A stretch of DNA of 64,000 nt from Eucommia ulmoides (Eukaryota; Streptophyta; Magnoliopsida; Garryales; Eucommiaceae), in the NCBI GenBank assembly GCA_016647705.1, contig CM028326.1, forward strand, positions 20,723,901-20,787,900, in the 5' to 3' direction. Shown here one piece after another: positions 21,611 through 32,929 of the stretch (the stretch's first letter is position 1; every line of letters begins with the position of its first letter). The notes under the pieces were generated by a model that did not search any database, was not told the origin of the DNA, and was given only the letters and a program-made list of their open reading frames with translations. Both the position numbers and the translations under genes were made by a program.

Positions 21611-23224
21611 TATATATACACACATATGAATGAAGAGGGAAATAAAAAATAAAAAAAAGTGAGTTACCTGTTTCTGTTCTTTTTCCTTTCTAGCTGAGAG
21701 CCTTTTTTTTTTTTTTCGGTTAACACACATACACATTTGTATGTGTAATATATATATATATATATCACGTTTAATTTATGGGCTATTGGTACGGACATGA
21801 GTATATGTATAATTATATGTCAAAAATATATGTGGGTTGGAGAAATGTAGTAGGTATAGATAAATTTAATTTTCGAAGAATACAATTTAAAATAAAGATT
21901 ATAAATTTTACTAAAACGATAATTTTTAATATTTCGTGGACTAATAAAAATTTTAACAGTCAATTAATATTTTTCTATAGTCTAAATTATTAATAGGAAG
22001 AAATTTGTAATCGTTATTATAGTAATTTTTGTATAGTTAATATTAACCTAAGAAAATTAGGCATTAAATAATTTTGTATAATCAAAAAAAAATTGGGAGT
22101 AGGAAATGGTGCATTTTAGGGCTACGCATTGCATAGTAGATTTATTTTAAATAAATTATTAGTTTAAGCTCTTTGGTTGTTAGGTTTACAGGCAATGCCG
22201 CCCGTGTAGTATTCCAATGATAGTGTTTCTAGTGGTGCAAAAATTGAGGTGAATGTACTGTCTTCTATGTAAATTGTCAAATTATATTTTCATACTAAAA
22301 TGTGAAAAAAAAATATTAAAATTGATTATTTTATAACATTACGCGGATCAAGTAAGTTTTTAAAGGTGGAAAGTGGTTTTTATTATCCGACTATGTCATA
22401 GTTGTCTTCTCATCAGGAGGTTATGTCCTGCGAGATGAGGATATATTTTTACTTGTCAGGAAAGTCATGTAGAATAGATATATGTTGTTACCTGTCAGGC
22501 AAGTCCTGCAGGGTGGATATTTGTTGTTACTTATCAAACAAGTTCTGTAGGGTGGATATATATTGACCTATCAGGAGTGCAAATCCTGCAGGTGTCTGCC
22601 CCTACCATTGGGGATATTGAATGTCCCTGACAGTGGCAGCCACCTTAGATGGCACAGTTATACAGGTTATGGTACCGTCGTAACTCTCGATCATGAGGTG
22701 AAACGATCTTATGGCTAGTAGGGAATTATGTGTGCGGTATTTTATTATGTATCGAAATATTTGGATTGATTGATTTAAATACATTATCTTATTACAATAA
22801 TGGTTGTGGAATTCTATTTTGGCTCGGTGTGCAGTTATATTTGTATTATATTTTGGAAAGTCATATTTGATAATTATACTTGATCCATAAATTGTTTTAT
22901 ATTATGAAGACAGTATACCGATTAAATATTTTATTTCAAGTGCCACAGCTAGAGACTGGTCTACTACTGGCACTGGGTAGAGTCAGGAGGTGGTGTCGTT
23001 TTGTAGGGTTGGGTGGACAGCTGTGAATCGTGAAAGGTTCAGAGTTTTTGTGGTCTTGTTGTGAATATTTGGGACGCGTGTATTCCCAAGCTTTGAAGTG
23101 GGTAAATATATTTTTTGAAAAAAATGTAGTGGTGTATATATGTATATTTGTTGTTCGGTCAGGTAACGTCAAGTTGACGTCACGCCCGACCTCGGGCAAT
23201 GGGGGCCCTAGAAGGGGTGTGACA
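21235..23224 (+). repeat. Chromovirus 5' LTR, 1990 bp
   Basis: Starts TGTAAGACCCGAC and ends GGGGTGTGACA. It matches 28,049-30,175 in order. It contains CT and CA microsatellites (21,563-21,611) and four to five diverged copies of a ~42 bp unit with TGTCAGGCAAGTCCTGCAGG (about 22,410-22,590). The same unit occurs in the 3' LTR. Confidence 0.95.
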
Positions 23225-23229
23225 GTTTT

Positions 23230-23241
23230 TAGTATCAAAGC
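23230..23241 (+). other. Primer-binding site (initiator tRNA-Met type), mutated
   Basis: TAGTATCAAAGC lies 5 bp after the LTR end. The usual plant site complementary to initiator tRNA-Met is TGGTATCAGAGC; both differences are G to A. Confidence 0.8.
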
Positions 23242-23430
23242 TTAGGTTATAGGTTCTGTAGACGTTCCAGATTGTCTAGTCAATAGTGGACCATAAGATA
23301 GGGTGTCGATAGGTGGGTTCGGTACATGAGTGGTAGTTATTTTATTGGATTAAATGACACATTTGCGTTATGCACTGTCGTTTACCTTGTTGGTCCTATT
23401 GCTTATTAAATTTCATTTCAGAAATAGACT

Positions 23431-24340
23431 ATGGAGTGTGAAAATGAAAGTACTGGGAGTACTGGACCCCAGAGAAAAAGGGATAGGATACAGGAAGGCT
23501 TGGATGTTATCGAGAAAATTTTAGAAGCTACTGCTCAACTGACAGAGCAGCAGGAAAAGATGATGGAATGTCAAAAGGCCCAAACCAAAATAGCTACTTC
23601 TCAAGTTGTACTCCTGAAGATATTCAATGAATGAGACCCCCCGACTTTTACGGGAAATGCAGGTCCGGTGGACACTAAAAAATTGGTTAAAGAGCGTGGG
23701 GCACGTATTTGAGGCAACAAAAATTACCGATGACAACCGAGTTCTTCTTGCCACCTTCCAGTTAAAAGGAAAGATCGAACATTGGTGGGAGAGAATGAAG
23801 AATTTAATTTCAGTTCCAGACAAGGAGATTTCTTGGGATCAATTTGTTACAGTGTTTAATAAAAAATATTTCCCTGAATCCTATCTATTCGAGATGGAGG
23901 AATAGTTCATGTCACAAAAACAGGGGAAGATGGTCATTCTGCAGTATGAAATTAAATTCGATGACCTGTCCCGATTTGCCCCTGATTTGGTGAAAATTGA
24001 AGAAGTAAGATGTAGAAGATTCCAGAAATGACTCGATCTAGAAATACATTCCAGGCTGACAGGCAGGCAGATCAAAAGTTATGCGGAATTGGTAAACACA
24101 GAAAAATTAATAGAAAATGATGTACGGGAAGCCGTCGAGAACCGTGAGTAGTATAAAAAGAGTAGATTCGAGTCACCTAATAGATATCCAGGTGGAACTT
24201 CTTGAGAAGCTGTAGCTCGACCTCCATTTATTCGGGCCCCAATAATCGACCAGTCAACTAAGAGCCAAGGTCTATGGAAATCATATTCCGAGCGTCAGCA
24301 GAATGTATCCAAATAGAGTATCGGCCAACAAGGATAGGGA
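23431..24340 (+). pseudogene. Chromovirus gag (broken)
   Basis: ATG at 23,431 (MECENESTGSTG) opens a 67-codon frame that shifts near 23,630 into the capsid-type gag core (FEATKITDDNRVLLATFQLK, HWWERMKN, WDQFVTVFNKKYFPESYLF; 23,690-23,905). Sequence characteristic of the family continues to 24,340, interrupted by in-frame stops near 23,905, 24,030, 24,152, 24,204 and 24,316. The domain is the virus-like-particle structural protein of the element. The nucleocapsid zinc knuckles follow directly in the next ORF. Confidence 0.9.
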
Positions 24341-25075
24341 ATGAGTCGGGTGGTTAGTCGAGTCGAGATACCTATATGCTATCAATGTGGATCACCGGAT
24401 CATTTCGCTAAGGATTGTCCCATGGGAGGCCCAATATGTTTCCATTGTTATGAGCTGGGCCACATATCTCCGAATTGTCTGAAATCTGCTGTTACATCTA
24501 CATCTTTTGCGAGCAGTGTGGGTAGTGTTGGCCCTAGCAGTGTTCAAGAGTATGATAGAGGATCGACTGGTAGACCTCCGACTCAAGGTCGTGTATTTGT
24601 TACTACCCAACAAGATGCCCAAGCTACCCTGGATATGGTTACAGGTATCATGTCTTTATATAATAGATATGCACATATACTTATTGATCCCAGTTCTACT
24701 CATTCATTTGTTTCGGCGACCTTTATGATGCATGTAGATAAATTTACTACTTCTCTGTCATATAGTGTCATTATCTCTACCCTTGTGGGTGAGTCCGTAT
24801 TGATAGATAGTGCGTATAAAGACAGTCCACTTCGTATTGGCGATAGAAAATTGTCGGTGGATCTGTTACCCCTGAGTATTTATAATTTTGATGTGATACT
24901 AGGTATGGATTTGCTATCCGGCTATCATGCTACAGTGGATTGTTTAAAAATTGAAGTTATTTTTCGAGTCGCAAGCGAGTCGGAGTTCGTATTTTCCGGG
25001 GACAGAATTATCACCCCTGTCAGTTTGATTTTAATCCTAGAGGTCAGGAAATTATTAAAGAAGGGATGTCAGTAA
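24341..25075 (+). pseudogene. Chromovirus zinc knuckles and aspartic protease (part of broken gag-pol)
   Basis: A 244-codon open frame. Two CCHC knuckles come first: CYQCGSPDHFAKDCP (about residues 13-27) and CFHCYELGHISPNC (about 33-46). The retropepsin region follows at about residues 100-210, with ILIDPSSTHSFVS and DVILGMDLL. The active-site triad, normally D-S-G or D-T-G, reads D-P-S here, so the protease should be inactive. The ORF ends at TAA 25,075, before the RT domain. Confidence 0.9.
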
Positions 25076-25087
25076 TACCTCGCACAT

Positions 25088-26535
25088 GTGATTGACACCA
25101 GTCAGAATGAGGTACAGGTGGTAGATATCCCAAAGGTCGGGGATTTTCCTGACGTATTTTCAAAAGAATTGTCAGGGTTGCTAGTGGATAGAGAAATTGA
25201 ATTCACTATCGAATTACTTCTGGGAACTTCCCCTATATCAATTCCACCATATCGCATGGCGCCTACCGAGTTAAAGGAACTGAAAATTCAGTTGCAGGAT
25301 CTGTTAGATCATAGGTTTATCATACCTAATGTTTTCCTGTGAGGAGCCCCAGTGTTATCTGTAAGGAAGAAGGATGAGACGCTGAGGATGTATATTGATT
25401 ACAGGCAGTTGAATAAGGTGACAATTTGTAATAAATACCCGTTGCCTAGAATTGATAATATGCTCGATCAATTGCAGAAGGCTAGGGTATTTTTCAAAAT
25501 AGATCTTCGAATAGGATATCATCAGCTGGAAGTCAGGGACAGTAATGTGTCAAAAACGGCGTTCCATACGAGGTATGGGCATTATGAATTTCTAGTTATA
25601 CCGTTTGGATTGACAAGTGCCCTTACTGCTTTTATAGATCTGATGAATCAGATCTTCCAGCCTTATTTAGATCTGTTTATTATCATTTTTATTAACGATA
25701 TATTGATCTATTCCCAAAATATAGAAGAGCATGTAGAGCATCTCAAGATTGTGTTGCAAACCTTGAAAGAGAAACAATTATATGCAAAATTCAGTAAATA
25801 TGAGTTTTGGTTGGATAGAGTTGTATTCTCGGGGTATGTTATCTCGGGGGATGGTATTCAAGTTAACCCAAAGAAGTTGAAGTCGTTGTCCAGTGGGAAA
25901 GGCCGAAAAGTGTGACCGAAGTTCGAAGCTTCTTCGGATTGACAGGTTATTATCGTCGGTTTGTTCACGGATTTTCTGTTATAGCTGCTCTGCTAACCTG
26001 ATTGACCTACAAAGAATCTAAATTCGAGTGGAGCGACAAATATGAACAGAGCTTCTAGGAGCAGAAAAGTAGACTGATATCTGCGCCAATACTTTCTCGC
26101 CCAACAAAAGGCGATGGCTTTGTGATCTACAGTGATGTTTCACACCAAGGACTAGGGTGTGTACTGATGCAATATGGTTACGTGATTACATATACCTCCC
26201 GACGATTAATGAATCGTGAGCGTAACTACCCGATGCATAATTTGGAATTGGCGGCGATTGTGTTTGCCTTGAAACTCTGGAAGCATTATCGGTATGGCGA
26301 AACTTGTGAGATATATACTGACTACCAGAGTTTAAAATATTTGTTTACTCAAAAGGAACTAAATCTAAGGCAAAGACGTTGGATAGAGTTGATCAAGGAT
26401 TATGACTGTATTATCCATTATCATCCTAGAAAGGCCAAAGTTGTAGCAGATGCGCTGAGTCGAAAAATGACAAGTTCAGTCGCCCACCTTCGAGTTGCTC
26501 ATAATAACCTATATGCCGAGCTGAGATCTCTTTGA
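25088..26535 (+). pseudogene. Chromovirus reverse transcriptase and RNase H (broken)
   Basis: RT blocks include PPYRMAPTELKELK (25,246), [20 protein letters not shown] (25,388), [12 protein letters not shown] (25,494), [16 protein letters not shown] and the catalytic loop [11 protein letters not shown] (about 25,685). The usual FIDD is FIND, so one metal-binding Asp is lost. The RH domain (26,122-26,460) has [31 protein letters not shown] and VVADALSRK, which keeps the D-E-D-D set. Stops fall at 25,342 and 25,915, with a frame change and further stops between 25,915 and 26,122. Confidence 0.95.
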
Positions 26536-26569
26536 GTCCAGTTGGCAATTGGTCAGACGATAATGTTGC

Positions 26570-28012
26570 TTGCGACTTTGGACTTTGAGACCGACATTGA
26601 TCAATCGTATTATAGAAGCACAGAAGTTAAATACCCAATTGGGAAAGATCAGAGATAAAGTGAAGAATGGTCATAGAGTCGGCTATCACGTCAGGGATAA
26701 TGATGAAGCCTTGATATTTGAGAATAGACGGTGTGTACCTAATAATACCGATTTGAAGAAAATTATTCTGGAGGAAGCGCACGGCTCAACATATGCAATT
26801 CACCCAAGTCATACCAAAATGTATCGGGATTTACAAGAACACTATTAGTGGAATGGAATGAAACACAAAATTGCAGAATTTATTGCCAGATGTCTCATTT
26901 GTCAGTAAGTCAAGATCGAGCACCAACGTCCAAGTGGGTTATTGCAGTCTCTACCTATCCCAGAGTGGAAATGGAAACATATCACGATGGATTTCATTTC
27001 GGGATTACCCCGCACTCAAAAAAGGCATAATTCCATCTGCGTGATTGCTGATAAACTTACTAAGTCTGCTCATTTTCTAGCAATGAAAACCACGTACTCT
27101 CTGGATAAGTTTGCAAAATTGTATATTGACGAGATAATCAGATTGCATGGCACTCCAGTTTCCATAGTGTTGAATAGAGATCCAAGATTTACCTCAAAAT
27201 TTTGGTCAAGTCCTCAAGTTGCTCTAGGTACCAAGTTAAAATTCAGCACCGTCTTTCATCCTCAGACAGAAAGCCAATTAGAGTATACGATTCATACGTT
27301 GGAGAATATGTTTAGGGGCTGTGTTCTAGTATTTTTTGATAGCTGGGATGATCATTTAACATTGATGGAGTTTGCCTATAATAATAGTTACCATTCGGCA
27401 ATCGAGATGGCACCACATGAAGCATTGTATGATAGAAGATGCAGGACTCCAGCTTGTTGGATTGAAGTGGGAGAACAAATATTATTCATGCCGGATATAG
27501 CCCAGATAACGGCGAACAAGGTGAAAGTGATTCAAGAAAGACTGAAGACTGCTGACAAGCGTAGGCGTGAGTTGGAATTTGAAGTGGGTGATTATGTATG
27601 TTTGCGTATATCCCCGTGGAAGGGCATAATGAAATTTGGGAAAAAGGGAAAGCTAAGTCCAAGGTATATCGGGCCATATGAGATTCTAGAACGAGTTGGC
27701 ACGGTGGCCTATCGACTAGCCCTACTACCAGAATTGTCTAGATCCCATGATATTTTTCACGTATCGATGCTTAGAAAATATGTGTCAGATCCTTCGCATG
27801 TGTTGACTTCTCAACCAATCGAATTGAAGAAAGACTTGACATACGTTGAGGAGCCAATCCAGATTTTGAACCATAAAAATCAAGTGTTGCGGACCAAAAC
27901 GATCCCATTGGTGAAAGTGCTATAGTGCAGTCACTCGGTGGAGGAAGTGACTTGGGAAAGAGAAGATGAGATGAGGAATAAATATCTGCATTTATTCATT
28001 CAAGGTAACTAA
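26570..28012 (+). pseudogene. Chromovirus integrase with chromodomain-like tail (broken)
   Basis: Zinc-binding HHCC region: HPSHTKMYRDLQEHY, then CLICQ (26,800-26,915), with a stop at 26,848. Catalytic core from about 26,960: HITMDFISGLPRT (first Asp kept), SIVLNRDPRFTSKF (the usual SDRDPRF second Asp is Asn), and HPQTESQLEYTIHTLENM (Glu kept). The GPY/F-type region is KLSPRYIGPYEILERVGTVA (27,650). The tail DLTYVEEPIQIL to EEVTWEREDEMR ends at TAA 28,012 and contains a stop at 27,925. The tail matches the C-terminus typical of Tekay chromoviruses, which is thought to guide integration to heterochromatin. Confidence 0.95.
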
Positions 28013-28030
28013 AATTTCGGGACGAAATTT

Positions 28031-28048
28031 CGTTTAGGGGGAAAGGAT
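28031..28048 (+). other. Polypurine tract of the chromovirus
   Basis: CGTTTAGGGGGAAAGGAT directly precedes the 3' LTR. The preceding GGGACGAAATTTC is also typical of this lineage. Confidence 0.85.
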
Positions 28049-28453
28049 TATAAGACCCGACCTTTTGTATGTGCATAATTTTTAGTTATATTTTAGAACA
28101 TTTAGAAAATAATGGGGTGCATTGTACTAATCAATACCTACTTTAAAAATTTTAGAGGTTAATATGTTAATATTAACTTTAACTTTAAAAAAAAAAAAAA
28201 TTGGGGGTTAATTTTCACTTTAAAACTTACTTTTAAGAGTTTTAGGGATTTAATAAATTTATAACATTGTCCTAGGGCCATATATGTAATATCTAAAAAT
28301 TATTAATAAATAAGTATAATATCTTTTTTTTGTGATAAGATCAAAAAAATAAAATTTTTATCTCATCGTCGATAAGGACCAAACCCCCCAAAAAAAAAGT
28401 ATTGTGGACTTGAATAGGCGGTGAAAAACAAAAGTGAGGCGGTGGACATTGAT

Positions 28454-28485
<32 letters not shown>

Positions 28486-28515
28486 CATATATGTGTATAT
28501 ATACACATATATGTG

Positions 28516-28554
<39 letters not shown>

Positions 28555-28569
28555 ATATACACATATATA

Positions 28570-28646
<77 letters not shown>

Positions 28647-29197
28647 CACATACCCGTTTCTGTTCTTTTCCCTTTCTAGCCGAGAGCCTTTTTTTTCGGT
28701 TTACACACATACACATTTGTATGTGTAATATATATATATATATAATTCTATGTCAAAAATATATGTGGTTCAAGAAATATAGTAGGTATAGATAAATCTA
28801 ATTTTTGAAGAATACAATTTAAAAATAAAGACTTTAAATTTTACTAAAACGATAATTTTTAGTATTTCATGGACTAATAAAAATTTTAACAGTTAATTAA
28901 TATTTTTCTGTAGCCTTAATTATTAATAGAAAGAAATTCGTAATCATTATTATAGTTAAATAATTTCTTATAATCAAAACAAAAAATGAGAATAGAAAAT
29001 GGTGCATTTTAGGGCCACGCATTGCATAGTAGATTTATTTTAAATAAATTCTTCATTTAGGCTCTTTGGTTGTTAAGTTCACAGGTAACGCCGCCCGCGT
29101 AGTATTTCGACGATAGTGTTTCTAGTGGTACAAAAATCAAGGTGAGTGTATTGTCTTCTATGTAAATTATCAAATTATTTTTTCGTACTAAAATGTG

Positions 29198-29237
<40 letters not shown>

Positions 29238-30175
29238 AAAAAGAAAAAAAAAAGTTTATTAAAATTGATTATTTTATAACATTATGTGGATCAAGCAAGT
29301 TTTTAAAGGTGAAAAATATTTTTTATTATTCAACTATGTCATAATTGTCTTCTCATGTCCTACGAGATGTGGGTATGTTGTTACCTGTCAGGCAAGTCCT
29401 ACAGGGTGGATATATGTTGTTACCTCTCAAGCAAGTCTTGTAGGGTGAATATTTAGTGTTACCTGTCAGACAAGTCCTGCAGGGTGGATATATGTTGACC
29501 TGTCAGGAGTGCAAATCCTGCAGGTGGTTGCCACTACCATTGAATATATTGAATGGCTTTGACACTAACAGCCACCTTAGATGGTACAACTGTACAGGTT
29601 ATGATACCGTCGTACCTCTCGATCGTAAGGTGAAACGATCCTATGTCTAGTAGGGAATTATGTATGCAGTATTTTATTATATATCGAAATGTTTGGATTA
29701 GTTTATTTAAATACATTATCTTATTGCAATAATGGTTGTGGAATTCTATTTCGGCTCGGTGTACGGTTATATTTATATTATATTTTGAAAAGTGGTATTT
29801 GATAATTATGCTTGATCCATAAATTGTTTTATATTATGAAGACAGTACACCAATAAAATATTTAATTTCAGGTGTCGCAGCTAGAGATGGGTCCACTACT
29901 GGCACTAGGTAGAGTCAAGGGATGGTGTCGTTTTGGAGGGTTGGCTAGACAGCTGTGAACCATGAAAGGTTCAGAGTTTTTGTAGTTTTGTTGTGAATAT
30001 TTGGGACACGTGTATTCCCGAATTTTGAAGTGGGTAAATATATTTTTTTGAAAAAAATGTAGCGGGGTGTATATGTGTGTGTGTGTGTGTGTATGTATTT
30101 GTTGTTCGGTCAAGTAACGTCAAGTTGATGTCATGCCCTACCTCGGGCAATAGGGGCCCAGGGAGGGGTGTGACA
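28049..30175 (+). repeat. Chromovirus 3' LTR, 2127 bp
   Basis: Starts TATAAGACCCGAC (the TG start is mutated to TA) and ends GGGGTGTGACA. It is longer than the 5' LTR through a large CA/TA/GT microsatellite (28,453-28,645) and an A tract (29,202-29,240). Many substitutions separate it from the 5' LTR, so the insertion is not recent. Confidence 0.95.
28453..28645. repeat. Compound microsatellite (CA)n(TA)n(GT)n(TA)n
   Basis: CA repeats, TA repeats, GT repeats at about 28,530-28,553, then a long TA run at about 28,574-28,644. The arrangement is nearly self-complementary. It gives rise to overlapping spurious ORFs rich in Y and I on both strands. Confidence 0.95.
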
Positions 30176-30180
30176 AAGGT

Positions 30181-30286
30181 CTTTTCACACAAAAAATTGG
30201 TCAATGGAGTTAACTGGTATTTGTAAAATGACAAGGGAAGTATCTAGTTTAGGGCAAAAAGACAAGGGAGGTAAGTGGTATAAACC
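30181..30286 (-). repeat. MULE-1 right terminal inverted repeat
   Basis: Its reverse complement reads GGTTTATACCACTTACCTCC, then TTGTCTTTTTGCCCTAAACT, ATTTTACAAATACCAGTTAA, TTGACCAATTTTTTG. It matches the left repeat. The chromovirus inserted only about 100 bp inside this end. Confidence 0.85.
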
Positions 30287-30825
30287 TAGAAAAAAAATAT
30301 GTTTAAGGGAATTTAAAGTAAAATTTATACTGAGGTAGAATTTACTGCCCTCTAGTAAGAAATGTAGGCTCAAGAATTCGGCTTGCATGTTTTACTCTTA
30401 AGTTAGGACTTGTCTTCAATTAGATAGTAGAATGTAAGACTTGTGTTTTTTAGGAAAGTCTTGTTGTCTGTTTTGGTAAAGAATGAGACCCCTATTTATA
30501 GGAGTTTCTTGGACCAATTTTGGTATAAAATACTCATTTGGTGAATAAATTTGGTCACCACTAATTAGTGGTTAAGCCTTTTGAGTTAAATACTCTATTG
30601 GTGAGGAAATTATGTCACCACTAATTAGTGGTTAATATTAGTGTTAAGTGGTTAGCAAAATTACCCATCATCAATGATAAAGCTTTAACTGAAATAATTT
30701 TTGGAATCTTATGAAAAAAAAAAATCAAAATCTAAAATTGATCAAACCGTAAAAGTAAAACAATTTGAGATGGCATTTCCATGATTTTAAGCAAAATTCA
30801 ACTCAAATCTAGAAGCTTTAGAAGA
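30287..30825 (-). promoter_or_regulatory. Element A LTR promoter region (minus strand)
   Basis: Lies directly beyond MULE-1, where the leader and LTR of the minus-strand element A should continue. The minus strand has a good TATA box, TATAAATAGG (complement of 30,491-30,500), pointing left toward the gag. Upstream of it are two copies of a ~52 bp unit with TTGGTGA, then GTCACCACTAATTAGTGG (about 30,538-30,575 and 30,598-30,635). I infer that this is the LTR U3 of element A; its outer end was not located because MULE-2 begins at 30,826. Confidence 0.5.
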
Positions 30826-30925
30826 GTTTATACCGTTCATTTTGCCCAAAATTGTAAACTTCTCTCCTATCATTTTAAAAATACCAGTTATCTCATTTGA
30901 TCAATTTTTTCATGTTAAAAGACAT
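30826..30925 (+). repeat. MULE-2 left terminal inverted repeat
   Basis: GTTTATACCGTTCATTTTGC, TATCATTTTAAAAATACCAG and TTGATCAATTTTTTCATG follow the same order as the MULE-1 right repeat read inward. Divergence from MULE-1 is clear. Confidence 0.7.
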
Positions 30926-32929
30926 GAATACTCTTCTCTTATTTAAAAATAAATAATTCTTTTATTCTTTTATTTTAAAAAAAAAAAAAAAATCACTAAC
31001 ACCCCTTATTTTTAAAAATATATTTTTTACCCCCAAATTTTAAAATAATTACATTTAACCCCCACCCCTACCCCATCCTCTCCCCCTCTCCAATTGGAAT
31101 CTTCTTCTCCTCGTTCTTCTTCCTTTTCCTTCTTTTTCTTCTTTCTCTCTACGATGACGGATCTGCAAATCCATAACGGCGAAAAGAGAGAGAGCATAGA
31201 CAAGGAGGAGGAAGAACAAAAGGTAGGAAGGAATAAGAAAATTCCAGTGGGTTGTGGTGGTTGGTGGGGTGAGGTGATGGTGGGGGATTTAATTTGTTAA
31301 AAATAAAGGGATGAAAAAAATATATTTTTAAAATATGAATGCTTGTGTAAATAGATAAATGACAAAATGTAAACAAAAAAAAAAAAAAAAAGATATTTAT
31401 GTATTTTAATTTTAATTGTTTAATTATTTTTAAATGATTAAAGGTAAAATTAACTTTACAATAAAAAATTCAATAACCTTTTATTTATGGAAAAAAAATT
31501 ATGGTCCTCCAAAGATGGTAAATCTATAAAATAGACAACCACTTCAAGTTATTAAGTTTTCAGTCCACATAAAATCTTTAGGAAAAGGTCACTGACATTT
31601 ATCCCCATGTTAACGTTTATCCACGAATTGTGTCATTCTGAGACCTGCAACCACCGTTCTTGCTTGATGGAATGTGAACAGCTGCCACGAAACCCCACCA
31701 ACAATACAAATTCCACTGTGGAAGCCTGGGTTCTGATTCAAACCATTAAAAAAATGTAATCAAATTAAAGAGCTCAACATGCTCTTTGCAATAGTGTGTT
31801 TTTTTTTTTTTTTTTTTTTTTATAGATTTGACGAGTGAGTTAACATTAACGCACGGTTATGTTGCTTACATTATAACCACGTCCATTTTGCTTCTGATAT
31901 TACGTGGTACACGTTCCCACTACCTGCTCCGCTTCTCGAATATGACAAAAAACTCTCCTTTCATTCAAGCGTTACTCTTACGTACCTCCGGAAACCCTCA
32001 ACTAAAAGAGGGGAAATCACTACAAATCTTCCGAACGCACTGCTAAAATTGCGAAATCCGAACCAATGACTTCATCTGCTCCCCAAAAATGAGAAAGCCT
32101 CAGTCCCATTGGTATGTTTTTCCAAAATTCAATGTCATAATTTTTCACGAACTTCATTTAGAAGTCGAAATCATAAACAAAATCTATGCATGTTCATCTA
32201 TTTAATCAATTTTGACTTGTTGTGTTAACCAATTTTCGATTTTTGTGTGTTGTTTGTAGTGGGATATGCGTTAATAATCCTTACCATGTCTCCTATTTTG
32301 TCTCTTCGTTTGTTGTGTCTCAAAAACCTTCACGTGTTTTCTTGTTAAGCACACATGTTGTTTTACCCCCAAAAAAAATTGCATTAACGTTTATGTAGTT
32401 TAGTTGTTGGCATTGATGCAAGTCATTGCGTTAACGTTAACGCAACGCATAAAATTTGTGACTACTACTAACGTTTATGCAGTTTAGTGGTTGACGGTGA
32501 TGCACACAATATGTTAACTTTAACACAAAAAATGTGTGACCACTATTGATGAATGCGTTAACGTTTATGTAATTTAGTGACTGTTATTGATGCACACATT
32601 TGCATTAACATTAACATTAACCCACACAATTTGACTAAAAATGAGGCAACGTTAAATGTGCATGAATGTTAAAACTTGGTACATGTTTATTCCCAAAAAA
32701 TCACTTAACTGACTAAGTTAACATTAACATGTGCTTTTTTACACAAAACGCACATTTAATGTGTGTCAAACCAACTTTTTTTTCCATCATTTTTGCAGTA
32801 AAACTGCTAAAAAAACCCAAAAAAGAATGTGGCTGCCAGTGATCGTTCTTGTATCGCTGTAACTTGAAACAGACGTATGAGCTGCTGAAAGATTGCAAAC
32901 TCAACTATCAACATAAACAATTGTTAGCG
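30926..32929. other. MULE-2 left flank, no gene supported
   Basis: AT-rich with CT-rich patches (31,060-31,150). ORFs at 31,094-31,300 and 31,828-32,046 have no recognisable motif. From 32,400 the TTAACGTTAAC-type words begin. The segment 32,085-32,170 (MRKPQSHWYVFPKF-like) might be a first exon of the ULP-like gene, but I cannot show splicing. Confidence 0.4.
31797..31821. repeat. Poly-T tract
   Basis: Run of about 22 T. No other element boundary is visible at it. Confidence 0.7.

Larger units (their letters stand above)
21235..30175 (+). mobile_element. Tekay/Del-type Ty3/gypsy chromovirus, complete but inactive, 8941 bp
   Basis: Flanked by a perfect 5-bp target duplication AAGGT (21,230-21,234 and 30,176-30,180). 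LTRs are at 21,235-23,224 and 28,049-30,175, with a primer-binding site, gag, protease, RT, RNase H, integrase, chromodomain-like tail and polypurine tract between them in the Ty3/gypsy order. The C-terminal tail ending HSVEEVTWEREDEMR after integrase is typical of Tekay (Del) chromoviruses. The polyprotein has many stops and mutated catalytic residues. It is inserted in MULE-1. Confidence 0.95.
16539..30286 (-). mobile_element. MULE-1: Mutator-like DNA transposon (about 4.8 kb without the nested retrotransposon)
   Basis: Inverted terminal sequences: left starts GGTTTATACCACTTACCTCC at 16,539; right ends as its complement at 30,286 (GGAGGTAAGTGGTATAAACC). The match extends over about 80-100 bp. 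It encloses a minus-strand MuDR-type transposase pseudogene (17,282-19,914). Flanks AGAAAAAAG and TAGAAAAAA could be a degenerate 9-bp target duplication, but they are low-complexity. The element is interrupted at 21,235-30,175 by a chromovirus, and it interrupts the leader of element A. Confidence 0.85.

Noticed and set aside
28341-28795. Five overlapping ORFs rich in Tyr/Ile
   Set aside because: They are translations of CA/TA/GT microsatellites.
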